From Helianthus annuus (taxonomy: Eukaryota; Streptophyta; Magnoliopsida; Asterales; Asteraceae), in NCBI RefSeq assembly GCF_002127325.2, contig NC_035440.2, forward strand, positions 73,717,819 through 73,781,818: a DNA stretch of 64,000 nucleotides, read 5' to 3'. A program made the translations under genes and the position numbers. The notes beneath the pieces are model-generated. The model worked only from the letters and a program-made list of their open reading frames with translations. It was not told the DNA's origin and searched no databases. Below, piece after piece: positions 43,981-55,395 of the stretch (its first letter is position 1; the number at the start of each line of letters is the position of its first letter).

Positions 43981-46900
43981 ATGTGGGAAGCGATCTTCCT
44001 GACGGTTGCAGCCACCGCCGGTAACAACATCGGCAAAGTTCTCCAGAAGAAGGGGACCGTCATTCTGCCTCCCCTCTCGCTCAAACTCAAGGCATGTCTG
44101 AACTCATCATCTCTTTCATATCGATTATTTTTTCCTTATTATTATATGTTGATTCATACTTTGTTCTCATCATCCTTTGCTCGATCAGTCTTGATTTATT
44201 ATTTAGCCAATCAAATTCCAAAGCATTTCGAAATTCGTAATCTGAAATTAGGTTATGCCAATTTGATCCAGATTTGTTGATAAAAACTATGATTAATTCA
44301 ATTGATGTTAGGTGAAATTTATATTCATCCGATATTAAGTTACAAATCTGCTTTTGAGTTAGTGTTGAATAAGGAACTTTGGCTTGAAAATAGTATGCAA
44401 TATGGAGAGAACTTGATCAGATGAAAACAAGGTTTAAAGTAGATTATATTCTAGAACCTAAAAGAACTAAGAATGACCAGACTTTTAATTTGAATGGTTA
44501 AGTGCTGAATCAGTAAGTGTTCTGAACCATCAAGTGCTGAACCAGTAAGAGGTCTGAGCCATTAAGAGCCTGTATAATGCGTAATCATTCAGATGCAAAT
44601 GTATGACCAATTCAGATTAGAGGTCTTAACCATTCAGACTCTGTATAAATCTTAACCATTCGGAGGCAAATGTCTGAATCATTCAGACATCTGCTCGTGA
44701 AACAAACAGTCTGAACCATTAAGTGCTGAATCAGTAAGAGGTCTGGAACCATTAAGAGCCACATTAAGAGGTAAACAAACGGCCAGAATGACCAGACTTT
44801 TAATTTGAATGCTCTCGAAATTGGAAGTGAACTCAATTCTTTGATTGGGATGGGAAACGAAAAGATTCGGAGAATTAGGGAATACCGAGTCTGGCAAAGC
44901 CTTAGGTTTAAAAAGCCAAGGCGTACAAAAGCGACGAGGTCTAAAACCGAGGCGCAAAAGTGGCGGGCTTTTTGTACCAGATGCGCAAGGTGATTATGTA
45001 ATTTTTTATATATCCCGTAGGTTTTTAGCTTCCTTTACCCAAGATGTAGCTATAAAGAAGCTTTTTATATGATTTTACCTACACGTACAAGCCAAAAAAC
45101 CAAAGGTACAACACTTTTCTGCATAAAAACACCCCACGTGCATGAGGCGCGCACCTCTGGCCAAAAAAACCCTAAATTCTTCGCTTTTTGGGCGCTTCTT
45201 GTATTTACCTTAGGCCCTAAGATAAAAAGCCCCAGGACTTGTGCCCTGAGGCGCGCTTTTTAAAACCCAGGGCAAAGCTTTTTTAATATGATGTTATATT
45301 GTTGTGTACTTGATTTTGTTGGGTTTATATCTTTTTTGTTTTTTTGTTGTTATGTTTGTTATTAGAAGACATTTTAGATAACTTGGGCTTTCATTAAGAG
45401 TGCTTGTTGAAGGAGAAATCTGTTTTAAAATTGATATTTTTTGCTTATATATCTGCATTTGTAAATATATCAGTTTGGTTGAGAATGGTCATTGAAGGTA
45501 AAATCTTTCTTGTTGCAAGTTGTAACAGTTTCAAAATACCAACAATGAAGTTTTACATGTGCATCTAACTGCATTTTTTTTTTTTTGTAGAGAAGATGGT
45601 CATGACTTCTTGTTGCGTTCAGTACTCTTTAACATTTTTGTAAATTTTGTTGAATGCTTCATTGCTTTGTTTTGTAGGTGGTAAGAGCATATGCTTCTAA
45701 TAAGCCTTGGCTGATAGGTTTTATTATGGATATATTTGGGGCACTGCTGATGTTACGAGCATTGTCTCTAGCTCCTGTAAGTGTTGTGCACCAAAGTCAT
45801 CTTGGTATACGTTGTGAAGTTTTCATTGATTTTACACATTCGAACATATCTAGAAAAGCAGCCCTATAACGTTTGGGATATGTAGACAATCTGATATTGA
45901 CATTTATTGGCAACAGTCTTCATTAGATGTGAGCATGTGGCAATTTCAACCCATTTACATGGAATTAGGTCAATTTAAGTTTTATTTTATCGATAATGTG
46001 TTTAACAAGTGAAATATTATAAAAAAACCAATAATAAAAGTGGCAAACTGGTCAAAAGCCACCTAATGTGTATTCAGATGCATAGAATGTCCTGAATCCC
46101 TTTATTTGAAACAAATTATGTTATTATTTTCTGGGCAGTTAATATTGGTGGGATATCGGTTATCGGCCCTCTACAAAATATCGGTGTCAAATATCGGTTC
46201 CGATCTTGGTTTAAAAAAGCGCGCCTTAAGCGCCATTAAGCGCAAAGCGTATCTAGGCTCAAGTCCTTGCGCCTTACGTAACACAAGGCGACGTCTGTAC
46301 AAGAAGCGCAAGTGCGCAAGCGCAACTGAGGCACACTTTTTAGGGTAAAAATCGACCTGAGGCGCAGCTGAGGCGCACGCTTTTTGTACATGGCTTGTTT
46401 TTGTGCAGCTGAGTGTTGTACAGCAGGCTTTTTATGTTTTACATTTATGTTTTTTTTTCCATTTTAAAACACATATAAAGCTTCATTATAGCTAAATCAT
46501 AGGTATGGGATGCTAAACCCTTATGGGATATATAAAATAAATTTTATAATCATTTGCGCCATGCGTACGAAAAGAACACCGCTTTTCCGCTTTGCGCTTT
46601 ACGCTTCGGTTTTAGACCTCATCGCTTTTGTGCGCTTCCCGCTTTTTTAAACCAAGGTTCCGATATTATCGGCGATATTGACCATTATTTTGGATACCTT
46701 GGTTGATGTGGACTCGGAGGAAGATTTTTCATGGCTTACGATTAGATCATGTTTCAAATATTGGCACTTTTTAGTTTTGACTTTTGATATTACTGTTAGT
46801 ATTAATATTGTATTTTTTTACGTTTTATACATCTGTGCATATAATGTATATATGTGTGGGCCCTTGAGTGGCAGAAGTGAAACTGCACTAATGTTAATGT

Positions 46901-49900
46901 TATTTTACTAATTTCGTGAAAATAATGTTAAAAGTGGCGGACGGTTAATCATGCATCATGTGGTGGCATTGATAGCTGAAAGACAAGGAGATTCGTGCAC
47001 TAATCGGCCTTTTGTTCCGATTGCCAAGTGGTATGTGCCTTATGTCCAATGCTTGATGCAAAACTACTATCGAGCCCGGGATCTCACTGGAAGTAGCCTG
47101 TAGCCTCTCTATTCCTATGGGGTAGAGGTAAGGCTGTCTACATTTACCCTCCTCAGACCCTACCTTAGCCTTGCTATTGGTGGGATTTACTGAGCATGAT
47201 GATGATGACGCTTTACGTTTTATGTATCTATATATAATTTGCATGATAGTAAAATTACCACTATCCCACGGCGATAACCTATATTTCAAATACCTGCCAT
47301 TGACCGATATTTGATTTCGGACCGCATTAACTGCATAGATTATTTTCATAACTATGTTTTGTAATCATGTGTAATACATTTGACAAATAAGTGCCACTTC
47401 TGATCAGCATGTTTGAATTTTTTCCTGAGTTTCTGAGTTTGCAAGATCATATAAGACTTATCCAACCTTTTGATATGCTCTAGGTCTCTGTGATTCAACC
47501 AGTTTCCGGTTGTGGCCTTGCTATCCTATCCGTCTTTTCTCATTTCTACCTGAAGGAAGTCATGAATGTTGTTGATTGGATGGGAATTACCTTGGCTGGC
47601 CTCGGGACCATAGGTAATGTGAGTTTCTATTAAAAAATGTGAGATATAACATTTGCAGATGAAGCTTTAGGTATACGCATGCGAAACTTATAAAACAAAT
47701 AATAAATTAAGTGGCAGAACCTAATCAGTTGGTTATTTTTTAAATCTTTAAAGCAAAGATCTTGTTTGTATGATTTTTCTTCACGATAAATTCCGAAAGA
47801 TTCAATTGGCTAAATGAAAATATCTTTTTTTTTTCCAAATAGATTTAACTTAAATTATTAAGATGGTTGTCGCGTCTGCAGGAGTTGGTGCGGGAGGAGA
47901 GGAGCAAAAGGCTTCGTCAATCTCTATCTTACACTTACCTTTGTTAGCATGCGGTGTTGCATTTTTGTTTGTAGGTATCTTATTCTCTGCACCATCTTAT
48001 ACTTATGTTTCTGTTCCTATCTTTACTTTAGTAACTACTCATTTTGTTTTATCTTTTTATTGGACGCTCAAGCCCTTTATATTTTAGTATCTACACTGTT
48101 AACGTTTATAGTTATAGTCCTCGTCCAACTTTCACGGTTTCACTTCATTATTTCAAAGTCCTCAAGCCAGAGTTATGATCTTCAGTTTTCTATATGTAGC
48201 TTCTTCTAAACGGATGGCTTCGTATTTACAGACGTCAGCGAAGAGAGCAAGAACTGGTATCCTAGATTTTCAACATGCTTAATACTTTTGTAGAATTGTC
48301 TATGACGACATTTATTTGTTATTTTGGAACTTTATCCAGATGCAATCTGAAGTCGTTGAGGAGATCATATACGGCTTGGAATCTGGCGTCTTGTTCGGGT
48401 ATGTTATTCTTTGACTAGCATATATGTTTCTCAATGATACGGTTTCAATAATAATTGCGTCTCTCAAATACAGGATTGCATCTGTGATTTCAAAAATGGG
48501 ATTTCTATTCCTGGAGCAAGGTTTCTCTGCATTGCTGGTTCCTATTTGCATCTCGATCAGTATATGTTGTAGTGCTTCCGGCCTTGTTTACCAGGTCCTT
48601 TAAAATACCACTAACCATCGTTTACCATTTTCTATAGTTTCGTAATTAGTAGTAATAAATCTAGGGGTGTTGACGTCTGGTTTGGCTGGTTTTGACTAAA
48701 ATTCTGGGCCGAACCGCTAACTATGATTCCGGGAATCAACTAACCAAACCAGCCAGGTTGATTCGGTCGGCCTGTCGGTTTTAGCGGTTTGGCAGTTTGA
48801 ACCCTTTTTTTTTGTCTTTCAAAATCATTAGTTTTTTCTCTTTCCATTTTCCAAAACGTTAGTTTGTATCGAAAGTTTTAAAAAGAGTAAACTACACAGA
48901 TGGTCCCTTGGTTTAAAAAAGCGCGCCTTAGGCGCGCGCCTAGGCGTGAGGCGCACTGAAGCGCCTTATGTAGGCTGAGGCTCACTATGTACATAAAGCG
49001 CACCTGAGGCGCACTTTTTTGGTGAAAACGCCCTCTGAGGCGCGCTTCATGTATGTGCCACATTTTTGTGCAGCAGATTGTTGTACATCATGCTTTTCAG
49101 GCTGTACATGTATGCATTTTCAATATTAAAACATATATAAAGGTTATTTGTGTATGAATATTGAGTAAATGACTCTAGAAACCTATAGAATATATAAAAA
49201 AATTTATATAATCGCCTAGCGCCTCGCGTACGAAAAGGCCACCGCTTTTGCGCTTTGCGCCTCGGTTTTAGACCTCGTCACTTTTGTGTGCTTCACGCTT
49301 TTTTTTTAAACCAAGGATGGTCCTTGTGGTTTACCAAAATTTTGGATTTGGTCCCTAGTTTTCCCAAAGTACACGAATGGTCCCTGTGGTTTGCATTTTG
49401 TTACGCAGTTAGTCCCTAGATTTTTCCAAAAGTACAGGGATGGTCCTTGTGGTTTTCACTTTGTAACACATTTAGTCTTTAACTTGGAGATGCTAAAACC
49501 TTTAGATTTGTTGGCTGAGGATTAAATGCGTTACAAAGTGCAAACCACAGGGACCATCCGTGTACTTTTGGAAAGCTAGGGACCATCTGTGTACTTTACT
49601 CTTTTAAAACGAAAAATAGGCTCATGAATATAACACATATCCCTAATTGAAATTTCCAAATAAAAAAAGGCTTAACGGCATGTTCCAAAACCGTAGGGCG
49701 GACCGTTAAAGTTTAAACCGCAAAAAACCGAGCCATATAATATCTCAAACCAGCTTGAGTTGTTTCTGTTGGGAAAGTTTCAACAGTTAATGTACAATTG
49801 CTGATTTTGCTTGGTTGGTCTGGAACTAATTTCATTATTGTTTGATGCATGTGTATAAGTAGACCCGTGGGTTGAAGCATGGGAGGGCGGTTGTAGTGTC

Positions 49901-50466
49901 CACCTGTGCTGCTGTGGCTTCGATTGTGACAGGTGTACTTGCCGGTATGCTTGCTCTTGGAGAACGATTGCCCGAAAGTCCAACATCTCGTTCCTGGCTT
50001 TTGCTTGGATGGTAATATTAGTTTACTCCATGTTTTTGAAATATTGTTCAACCATAATTAGTGGAAGTTATGTGTTTCATTATGTTTTTATCTGAAAGTG
50101 GTTATACAAAAGTAAGCCGAAATGGAAACAAGTCAAACGGAAAAGTCCGAAACCTTGTAAATCGTTTTATTTAATTAATTAGATTAGATTATTTATGTAA
50201 CAATCTGCTGGATTCATATATGACATAATGCTGAAGACTAGTTGATATATTATTTGGTGTCCAACTGCAGGTTGCTAATAGTTACTGGAGTGACATTATT
50301 AGTGACTTCAACGCGGTTGATTCGTTTTCTTCCCCGGAGATGGCGACCGCTGGAGAGGAGGCAACCTAACTCTCTCAGAACCCGGGAGCCAGGCTCAAAC
50401 CCGAGTACTATAATACAAGCAACAACATTGCATCATTTGGTTACATCTTCAAAATCCAAAGTTTGA
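43981..50466 (+). CDS. NIPA9: NIPA-type magnesium transporter, nine exons, 336 residues
   Basis: A multi-pass membrane protein of the NIPA (DUF803) family, taken to move Mg2+ across membranes. Exons: 43981-44091, 45678-45776, 47484-47613, 47882-47970, 48200-48256, 48340-48398, 48474-48594, 49863-50011, 50271-50466. Their sum is 1011 bases, phases agree throughout, and the TGA is at 50464-50466. Motifs: [16 protein letters not shown] near the start, [60 protein letters not shown], and [14 protein letters not shown] before a hydrophilic tail. About nine hydrophobic segments are visible. The length and MWE...AATAGNN start fit the short Arabidopsis NIPA9 form as I remember it; NIPA8 starts differently. 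All introns have GT-AG ends except the first (GC-AG). No frame break was found. The AGAG-rich 43955-43975 is probably 5' UTR. Confidence 0.9.
44460..44815. repeat. Degenerate TCTGAACCATTAAGTGCTGA repeats in intron 1
   Basis: Units reading TCTGAACCATTAAG, GTGCTGAACCAGTAAG and TCTTAACCATTCAGA recur about a dozen times. AGAATGACCAGACTTTTAAT occurs at both edges of the patch (44470 and 44785), so it is bounded by a direct repeat. Confidence 0.6.
44901..45270. mobile_element. hAT MITE copy 1 (intron 1)
   Basis: The ends CTTAGGTTTAAAAAGCC and GCGCTTTTTAAAACCCAG are near inverse copies. GGCAAAGC flanks both sides (44893-44900 and 45271-45278). It is GC-rich at the ends with many GGCGC motifs and has no transposase. 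Confidence 0.9.
46205..46656. mobile_element. hAT MITE copy 2 (intron 2)
   Basis: CTTGGTTTAAAAAAGCG faces CGCTTTTTTAAACCAAG-type ends. The eight-base duplication is GTTCCGAT (46197-46204 and 46657-46664). The flanking DNA (ATATCGGTTCCGAT ... GTTCCGATATTATCGG) is itself part of another repeat. Confidence 0.92.
47065..47215 (+). mobile_element. SINE 3' part, Au/TS-like, in intron 2
   Basis: The block GGGGTAGAGGTAAGGCTG ... ACCCTCCTCAGACCC ... GGTGGGATTTACTGAGCATGATGATGATGATG is the signature end of the plant Au/TS SINE group, which ends in short TTG- or TGA-type repeats. The 5' tRNA-like part (before 47065) is too drifted to place, and no target duplication was found. Confidence 0.7.
48876..49610. 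mobile_element. TIR element of the GGTCCCTGTGGTTT family in intron 7, hosting a hAT MITE
   Basis: The left end TTTTAAAAAGAGTAAACTAC and the right end GTACTTTACTCTTTTAAAA are inverse copies over about 30 bases including ACACAGATGGTCC. Inside are three or four degenerate 55-60 base units with GGTCCCTGTGGTTT and TTAGTCCCTAG. MITE copy 3 sits in the left arm. A fragment of this family is at 4190-4345. Confidence 0.72.
48907..49315. mobile_element. hAT MITE copy 3 (intron 7)
   Basis: CTTGGTTTAAAAAAGCG to TTTAAACCAAG, with GATGGTCC on both sides (48899-48906 and 49316-49323). Confidence 0.92.
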
Positions 50467-50695
50467 TTTAATTAATAGAAGGTGAAAATGTGTGACTTTT
50501 AAGGTTGGTCATAGATAGACTTTATATACAGATTTGAGTTGATTAGAGCTTATATGCAAAATGTTACTTCACCCTCATATGTTGGGATGTTTGGTTCATA
50601 GAATGTTTTTGGTGGAATTTGAATCTTTTAAAGGAGATTAAAATTAGAATCTATTGCATTTGGATGCCGGCTAGAATTGGAATATTTTATCCAGG

Positions 50696-51097
50696 CTTGG
50701 TTTTAAAAAGCGAGAGACCCACAAAATCAACGAGGTCTAAAACCGAGGCGCGAAACACAAAGCACAAAAGCGGCAGCCTTTTCGTACCCGAGGCGCAAGC
50801 TAATTATATATGTTCTTTTATATTTCCCATAGGTTTTTAGCTTTCCATACCCAAAGTATAGCTATAAGTAAGGTTTTTGTATGATTTCAGTTGCATGTAC
50901 AAGTCAAAAAACCCAAGGTAGACAGGTAGATGCATAAAAACGTCTCAGTTATGAGAGGCGTGCGCCTCAGGCCAAAAAAGCCCCAGAAAAATACCAAAAA
51001 AGCGCGTTTTTTGGCGCTTCTTGTAATTACTCTTGACGCTGAACGAAAAGGCCCCAGTGTGTGCGCCTTGTTGCACCTCGCACTTTTTAAAACCAAG
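50696..51097. mobile_element. hAT MITE copy 4 (downstream of the gene)
   Basis: CTTGGTTTTAAAAAGCG to CACTTTTTAAAACCAAG, flanked by TATCCAGG (50688-50695 and 51098-51105). It begins 229 bases after the transporter stop codon and may fall in the 3' UTR or just beyond. Confidence 0.92.
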
Positions 51098-51105
51098 TAT
51101 CCAGG

Positions 51106-51825
51106 GTTGTTCGTGGTTTGGTTTCGAAAAACAACAAACCAAAGCGCTTGGGTTGGGTTGGGCTGGTCGGTTTAACGGTTTGGTTTTGGTGGGTTGAATT
51201 TTTTATATCCTTTTTTTTTAAATCATTAATTTGTATTAAACTTTCTACAATATAAAATAGTTGAGATCATAATGGCAAAATTGTAAATAATGTTTACTAT
51301 TAAACATATTAATTTTCTAGATTAAGGATATACAGGTAAATTAAACATTTTAAAATTAAGAAACTAACATTAATGCATATGCAGTTCCCCCCGTCTTTTT
51401 TAAACGTCAATAACTTTTTATACGTAACTTTAAAAAAAAAATTACACCATAATAACGAGCGTTTTTTTATCTTTAATATGAGTACCATATTGCTCTACTT
51501 ATATAGAGAAAAAAATATGTTTCGATCAGATGTTTAGTCCATGATGTTTTGTCTATGTTCATACAGTGGTGTTTTAATTGTATTGTGATTTAAAACGTGG
51601 TGTTTTAAACACATACTGGAATGCAGGTGTAAAACACTATACGAAGAACATCTACTGGAATGTAGGTTTTAAAACACCATGGTGTTTTAACATATGAAAT
51701 CTGGAACATCTACTAGCATGCAGATGTAAAACACCATGCATGCAAGTTTAAAACACCATGTACAATAACCATACTATGAACATTATACTAAGAACATATT
51801 CTGGAAATGGAGGTAGTGTCTTTAG
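51106..51825. other. Repeat-derived DNA downstream of the transporter gene
   Basis: There is no gene. It contains a GGTTTGGTTT/GGGTTGGGTT-type patch (51110-51200) and repeated AAAACACCATG / GGTGTTTTA blocks in both directions (51560-51790). Confidence 0.4.
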
Positions 51826-52072
51826 TAATGTTATATACTTATTGAATGATGTTATATACTTATTGAATGATGTTATATAATTATTGAATGGTGTTATATA
51901 TGTGCTGAATGATGATTTTGCAGTGTTATTCGTAGTGTTTTTATAGAGATCTTTAAAATGGTGTTATATACTTATTGAATGGTGCTATATACTTATTGAA
52001 TGGTGTTATATACGTGCTGAATGGTGGTTGCAGTGTTATTCGTAGTGTTTTTATAGAGATCTTTTAAAAAAT
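51826..52072 (+). repeat. Two-level tandem repeat
   Basis: A 23-base unit (TGTTATATACTTATTGAATG plus three bases) is repeated three to four times, ending in TGCTGAATG and a TGCAGTGTTATTCGTAGTG-type stretch (about 51905-51955). The whole block of about 120 bases is then repeated (51957-52070). Confidence 0.85.
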
Positions 52073-52238
52073 ATCATGTTCCTATAAATAAGGTGACGGT
52101 TATGGAAGGTTTTGAATTAATTGAATCAATGATAAAATTACTTGTTTACCCTTTTGAATTAATTTAGATTGAGGACACATGTCATCTCCACAATATTTCT
52201 CACACTTTTCACACTTTTAACCTTTTTTACAATAACCT

Positions 52239-52244
<6 letters not shown>

Positions 52245-52276
<32 letters not shown>
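52245..52276. repeat. TA microsatellite
   Basis: About 32 bases of TA repeat at the left boundary of the next TIR element. Confidence 0.95.
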
Positions 52277-52279
<3 letters not shown>

Positions 52280-52410
52280 GGATTAGGTTTAAGAGTGAAC
52301 ATTAGTGTATTTTGCGAACTAAGTGACTAATCCTGGCCATACACATATGTAAATCAATGGCAATGATTTTTTCACACAGTTCGTATACACTAGTGTTCAC
52401 TCTAGAACAC

Positions 52411-52412
<2 letters not shown>
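52277..52412. mobile_element. Short TIR element of the AGAGTGAACA family
   Basis: The left GGTTTAAGAGTGAACATTAG and the right CTAGTGTTCACTCTAGAAC are inverse copies. It is bounded by TA (left) and CT/TA (right) simple repeats. The same termini are found at 55396-56654. Confidence 0.7.
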
Positions 52413-52460
<48 letters not shown>

Positions 52461-52464
<4 letters not shown>

Positions 52465-54960
52465 GGGTTCAGGAGAAAACGCTCAAAAGTGTGAGAACGG
52501 TGAGAACGCATCCTGGCCCAACACGTGGCGCGCGGCATGATCAGGGTCCGAGGGGTTTTTTTTGTCTTTTTAGTATTCTTCTCCTTTCCCGATTTTCGCG
52601 TTTGATATGCTGCTTTATTTTTTGCGTGCAAGATAATTTTGGCGTTATCTAGAATTATTAATTATTTGGCGTTTTGCTGTTTTTCTCAGATTTCTTCCCG
52701 TTGAATTAATTATTTTTGTGTCACATAGTTAATTTTTTTTGGCGTTATGACTTTTTCCATGTCATTTTTTGGCGTTTTGTATCTTTTTTGTTAATAATCG
52801 ATTACCAAAGATTAATATTTTATAAAATTACAATAATACGAAATCAAAATTAACTAATAGTCTTCCGTAGGTGGGATTACATCAGAGATGTACCCATCGC
52901 TTTGTTCATCATTTTCTTCAGATTCTTTATCGTCAAATTTCATATTTGCGTATAATGCCATTAGATCCTCTCTTCTTTGCTGCAACCTATTCTTGAATAT
53001 CACTGCATCTTTGGATTTTTGATCGTTTGAAGGTGCTAAATCACAGAGTTGTTCAATGATAGATAGCAACCCTGTCTTCAACATTTCTTCCATTGGCCTT
53101 GAATATTGCACCCCGTTTTTATAAGTCAATTCAAGCGTTCCTTCTTCCTCATGCATCACCCAACTGCTTAGTTTTGGTATAGGAGTATCGTCAATATCAT
53201 CATCATCATCATCATCTTCATCATCTTCTGCCGGAAATTTTCTCTTCAGTCTTTTTATTACAGTTCTTGTTCTTTCACAGTCGTTGTCCATTGGAACCCC
53301 AAGGGCCAGGATATCCTTCTGAACCTTTTCATTCATTCCAAGCATGGTTTGATTGTCCTTACCTTTACCCTTCTCCTATCAGAGAACTTTACGATGAATC
53401 GTTTCTCTTTTCTTTCAAACCTCCATGCAATAACCTTAGACATTTTAAAAGTTTTTGGCGTTTTGGATAATATGTGGCGTTTTAGTCAAATTTTTTGGCG
53501 TGTTTGATCTTGTGTTCTCATGGTCTTTTTTTATATTGGCTTTTTTTCCCACGCATGACAGGTAATTATGACATTTTAAAAAAGTTAAATAAATTTAATT
53601 TCCCAAGAATTTGGCTTTTAATATTATAAATGTTAGTAATTATGTTTTCCGTCGTTTCATTTTACTGTTTTTTGCAATTTTACCGTGTTTTGTTTTCAGA
53701 CTCAACTGTGTTTTATGGTGTAACACGTCAAATCTTTTGACGGCTGTAATTATGGCGTTTTGTTTTCCAATGGCGGTTAGATAACGATTGGACTTTTTTT
53801 ATTTTATATTCTTTGCACATTGTTTCACGCTTATTTTTTTTTTTAATAATAGTAGTTGTTCAAAGTAATTTTATTATAGTTTGGTAGTTTTTTGGGAGGG
53901 TTTTATTGCATTACGGCGTTTTACAAGCATTTGCTCATTTTGACGTTTTATTATATACTATTAAAATACGTTTGTTGTTTATTAACTGAAATTACAAAAA
54001 AAACAACAGATAAAGAAAATAAAAAAACAAAGTAGAAGCAATTTATGATTTAAATCTTCAGTGTCATCAGTCTCTTTTGTCTTTTGAAACTACAAGAACT
54101 GTGACAAATAAATGGCGTTTTGGGTTTGGCGTTGTTTATTTTCTTTGTTCATGTGTTGAAGTGTCTTTGTGGATGTTGGAGATATAGATCAACCGTTTGT
54201 GGGTGGATGCTATCTGCCCGTCGTCTTCATTATAATCATCGAGGCCAAAGTAGCATTTACACTGGTATAAGTCTCTTCTTATCATCCAAACCTTCTTCAA
54301 GAACAAAGATGACAGAATGACATTTGGGTGTCATCAGTCCCTCTTTTTTCAATTTTGTCCATCTCATGCAGCAAAATCTTTCTACATTCACGTAACAAAT
54401 CATTCAGCGAAACTTTCATGCAGAACATTACTGAGTATCAAAGAAAAGATGCTTTGTCGTCGTTGTATTTTTTGGCGTTTTACATTGAGTTGTATTTTTT
54501 TAGCAACCACTGTGTTTTTTTGGTGTGATAAACGAAAGGTGGTAAGACGTTTCTATTTATAGAATTTTTTTGGCACGTAGTTTAGGCGGGATATTATTTT
54601 TATAACAAAAAATGTAATTAACATTTATTCGTATGTAAGGTTTGGCGTTATATATTCTGGCGTTTCATATTTTGTGGTGTTTTTGTAGCCAGAGAGCTCA
54701 AATAAAAACCCAGAAAAAATTACGCAGTGATAAAATTGGTGTTTTGTATTTATTTGGCGTTTTATTTTTTCAATGGCGTTTATGTGAGAAATGGTGTTTT
54801 ACCTTTTTTACCCTTAATGAAGCGCGTCCACGTAATAAAAATGATGTTATTTACCAAAATGCCACCGCGCCAATCTAGTCCATAGATAGTTTTGATTGGA
54901 CGATCAATAAGTGTTCTCACCGTTCTCACACTTTCTACCATTTTCTCTAAATCCCGACCC
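52461..54960. mobile_element. GGCGTTT-rich TIR element, copy B
   Basis: It has the same ends as 27609-41410: AAACGGG...GTGTGAGAACGGTGAGAACGC on the left and GTTCTCACCGTTCTCAC...ATCCCGACCC on the right. It is bounded by TA repeats on both sides, so a target duplication cannot be told from the microsatellite. GGCGTTT or GGCGTTA recurs throughout. It carries an open frame on the minus strand (52854-53345) that copy A lacks. Confidence 0.78.
52854..53345 (-). CDS. Unidentified 163-residue acidic protein inside a TIR element
   Basis: I do not recognise this protein. It starts MLGMNEKVQKDILALGVPMD, has a basic RLKRKF segment, then an uninterrupted run of acidic residues (about 40-53), a middle part with WVMHEEEG and LTYKNGVQ, a KSKDAVIFKNRLQQRREDL segment suggesting a helix, and an acidic end (DDKESEENDEQ). 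It has no transposase motif, signal peptide or membrane segment. The codon order looks protein-like and not like low-complexity noise. It may be a captured host gene fragment or the end of a lost transposase. The upstream part of such a gene may be missing. Confidence 0.35.
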   Translation of the reverse strand: MLGMNEKVQKDILALGVPMDNDCERTRTVIKRLKRKFPAEDDEDDDDDDDIDDTPIPKLSSWVMHEEEGTLELTYKNGVQYSRPMEEMLKTGLLSIIEQLCDLAPSNDQKSKDAVIFKNRLQQRREDLMALYANMKFDDKESEENDEQSDGYISDVIPPTEDY

Positions 54961-54976
54961 TATATATATATATATA

Positions 54977-55382
54977 GGGGAAGGATAAATCGAAAACCCA
55001 CTTGAGTTGAGAAAACTCAGAAAACCTTTGTAAAAAACCTATGTAAACTCAAGAAACATTTCTAAAAAAAATAGGAAATGTAATATACATATATTTGAAC
55101 ATTTTAAAAAAAGAAACACAAAAAAACACCAAGTAGTTTTTTTTTTTTTTTAAATGTTACAAAATTTCAGGTTACATAATACATATGTCCAAAAAAAGGT
55201 AACATACAAATTTTCAACATTTTTAAAAAAAAAATAGTAAGCGTTTTTTTTCATTTTTTTCATAAATAGGTCCGTGTACATTTATATTACATTCCCTATT
55301 TTTTTTAGAAAAAAATAAAAATGTTACATAGGGTTTATTTGGGTTTTCTCAACTCACATGGGTTTTCGATTTATCTTTCCCC
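54977..55382. mobile_element. TIR element, 406 bp, GGGGAAGGATAAATCG ends
   Basis: The left GGGGAAGGATAAATCGAAAA and the right TTTTCGATTTATCTTTCCCC are inverse copies, extending for about 40 bases. TA repeats sit on both sides. There is no coding capacity. Confidence 0.85.
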
Positions 55383-55395
55383 TATATATATATAT

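Larger units (their letters stand above)
44092..45677 (+). other. Intron 1 of the transporter gene, GC-AG type
   Basis: Exon 1 must end at 44091 to keep LKLK joined to VVRAYA in frame. The intron then begins GCATGT, a GC donor, and ends TTTTGTAG. A GT four bases later would break the frame. The intron contains a hAT MITE (44901-45270) and repeated TCTGAACCATTAAG-type short repeats (44460-44790). Confidence 0.75.

Noticed and set aside
44092..44280. Exon 1 continuing as a 99-residue protein
   Set aside because: The continuation after 44091 has no similarity to the family. Splicing to 45678 restores it in frame.
45678..45869. Separate 63-residue protein
   Set aside because: The first 33 codons are exon 2 of the transporter; the rest is intron read-through.
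47863..48209. Small proteins read from 47863 and 47949
   Set aside because: They overlap exon 4 of the transporter and run into intron 4, with no conservation after the donor.
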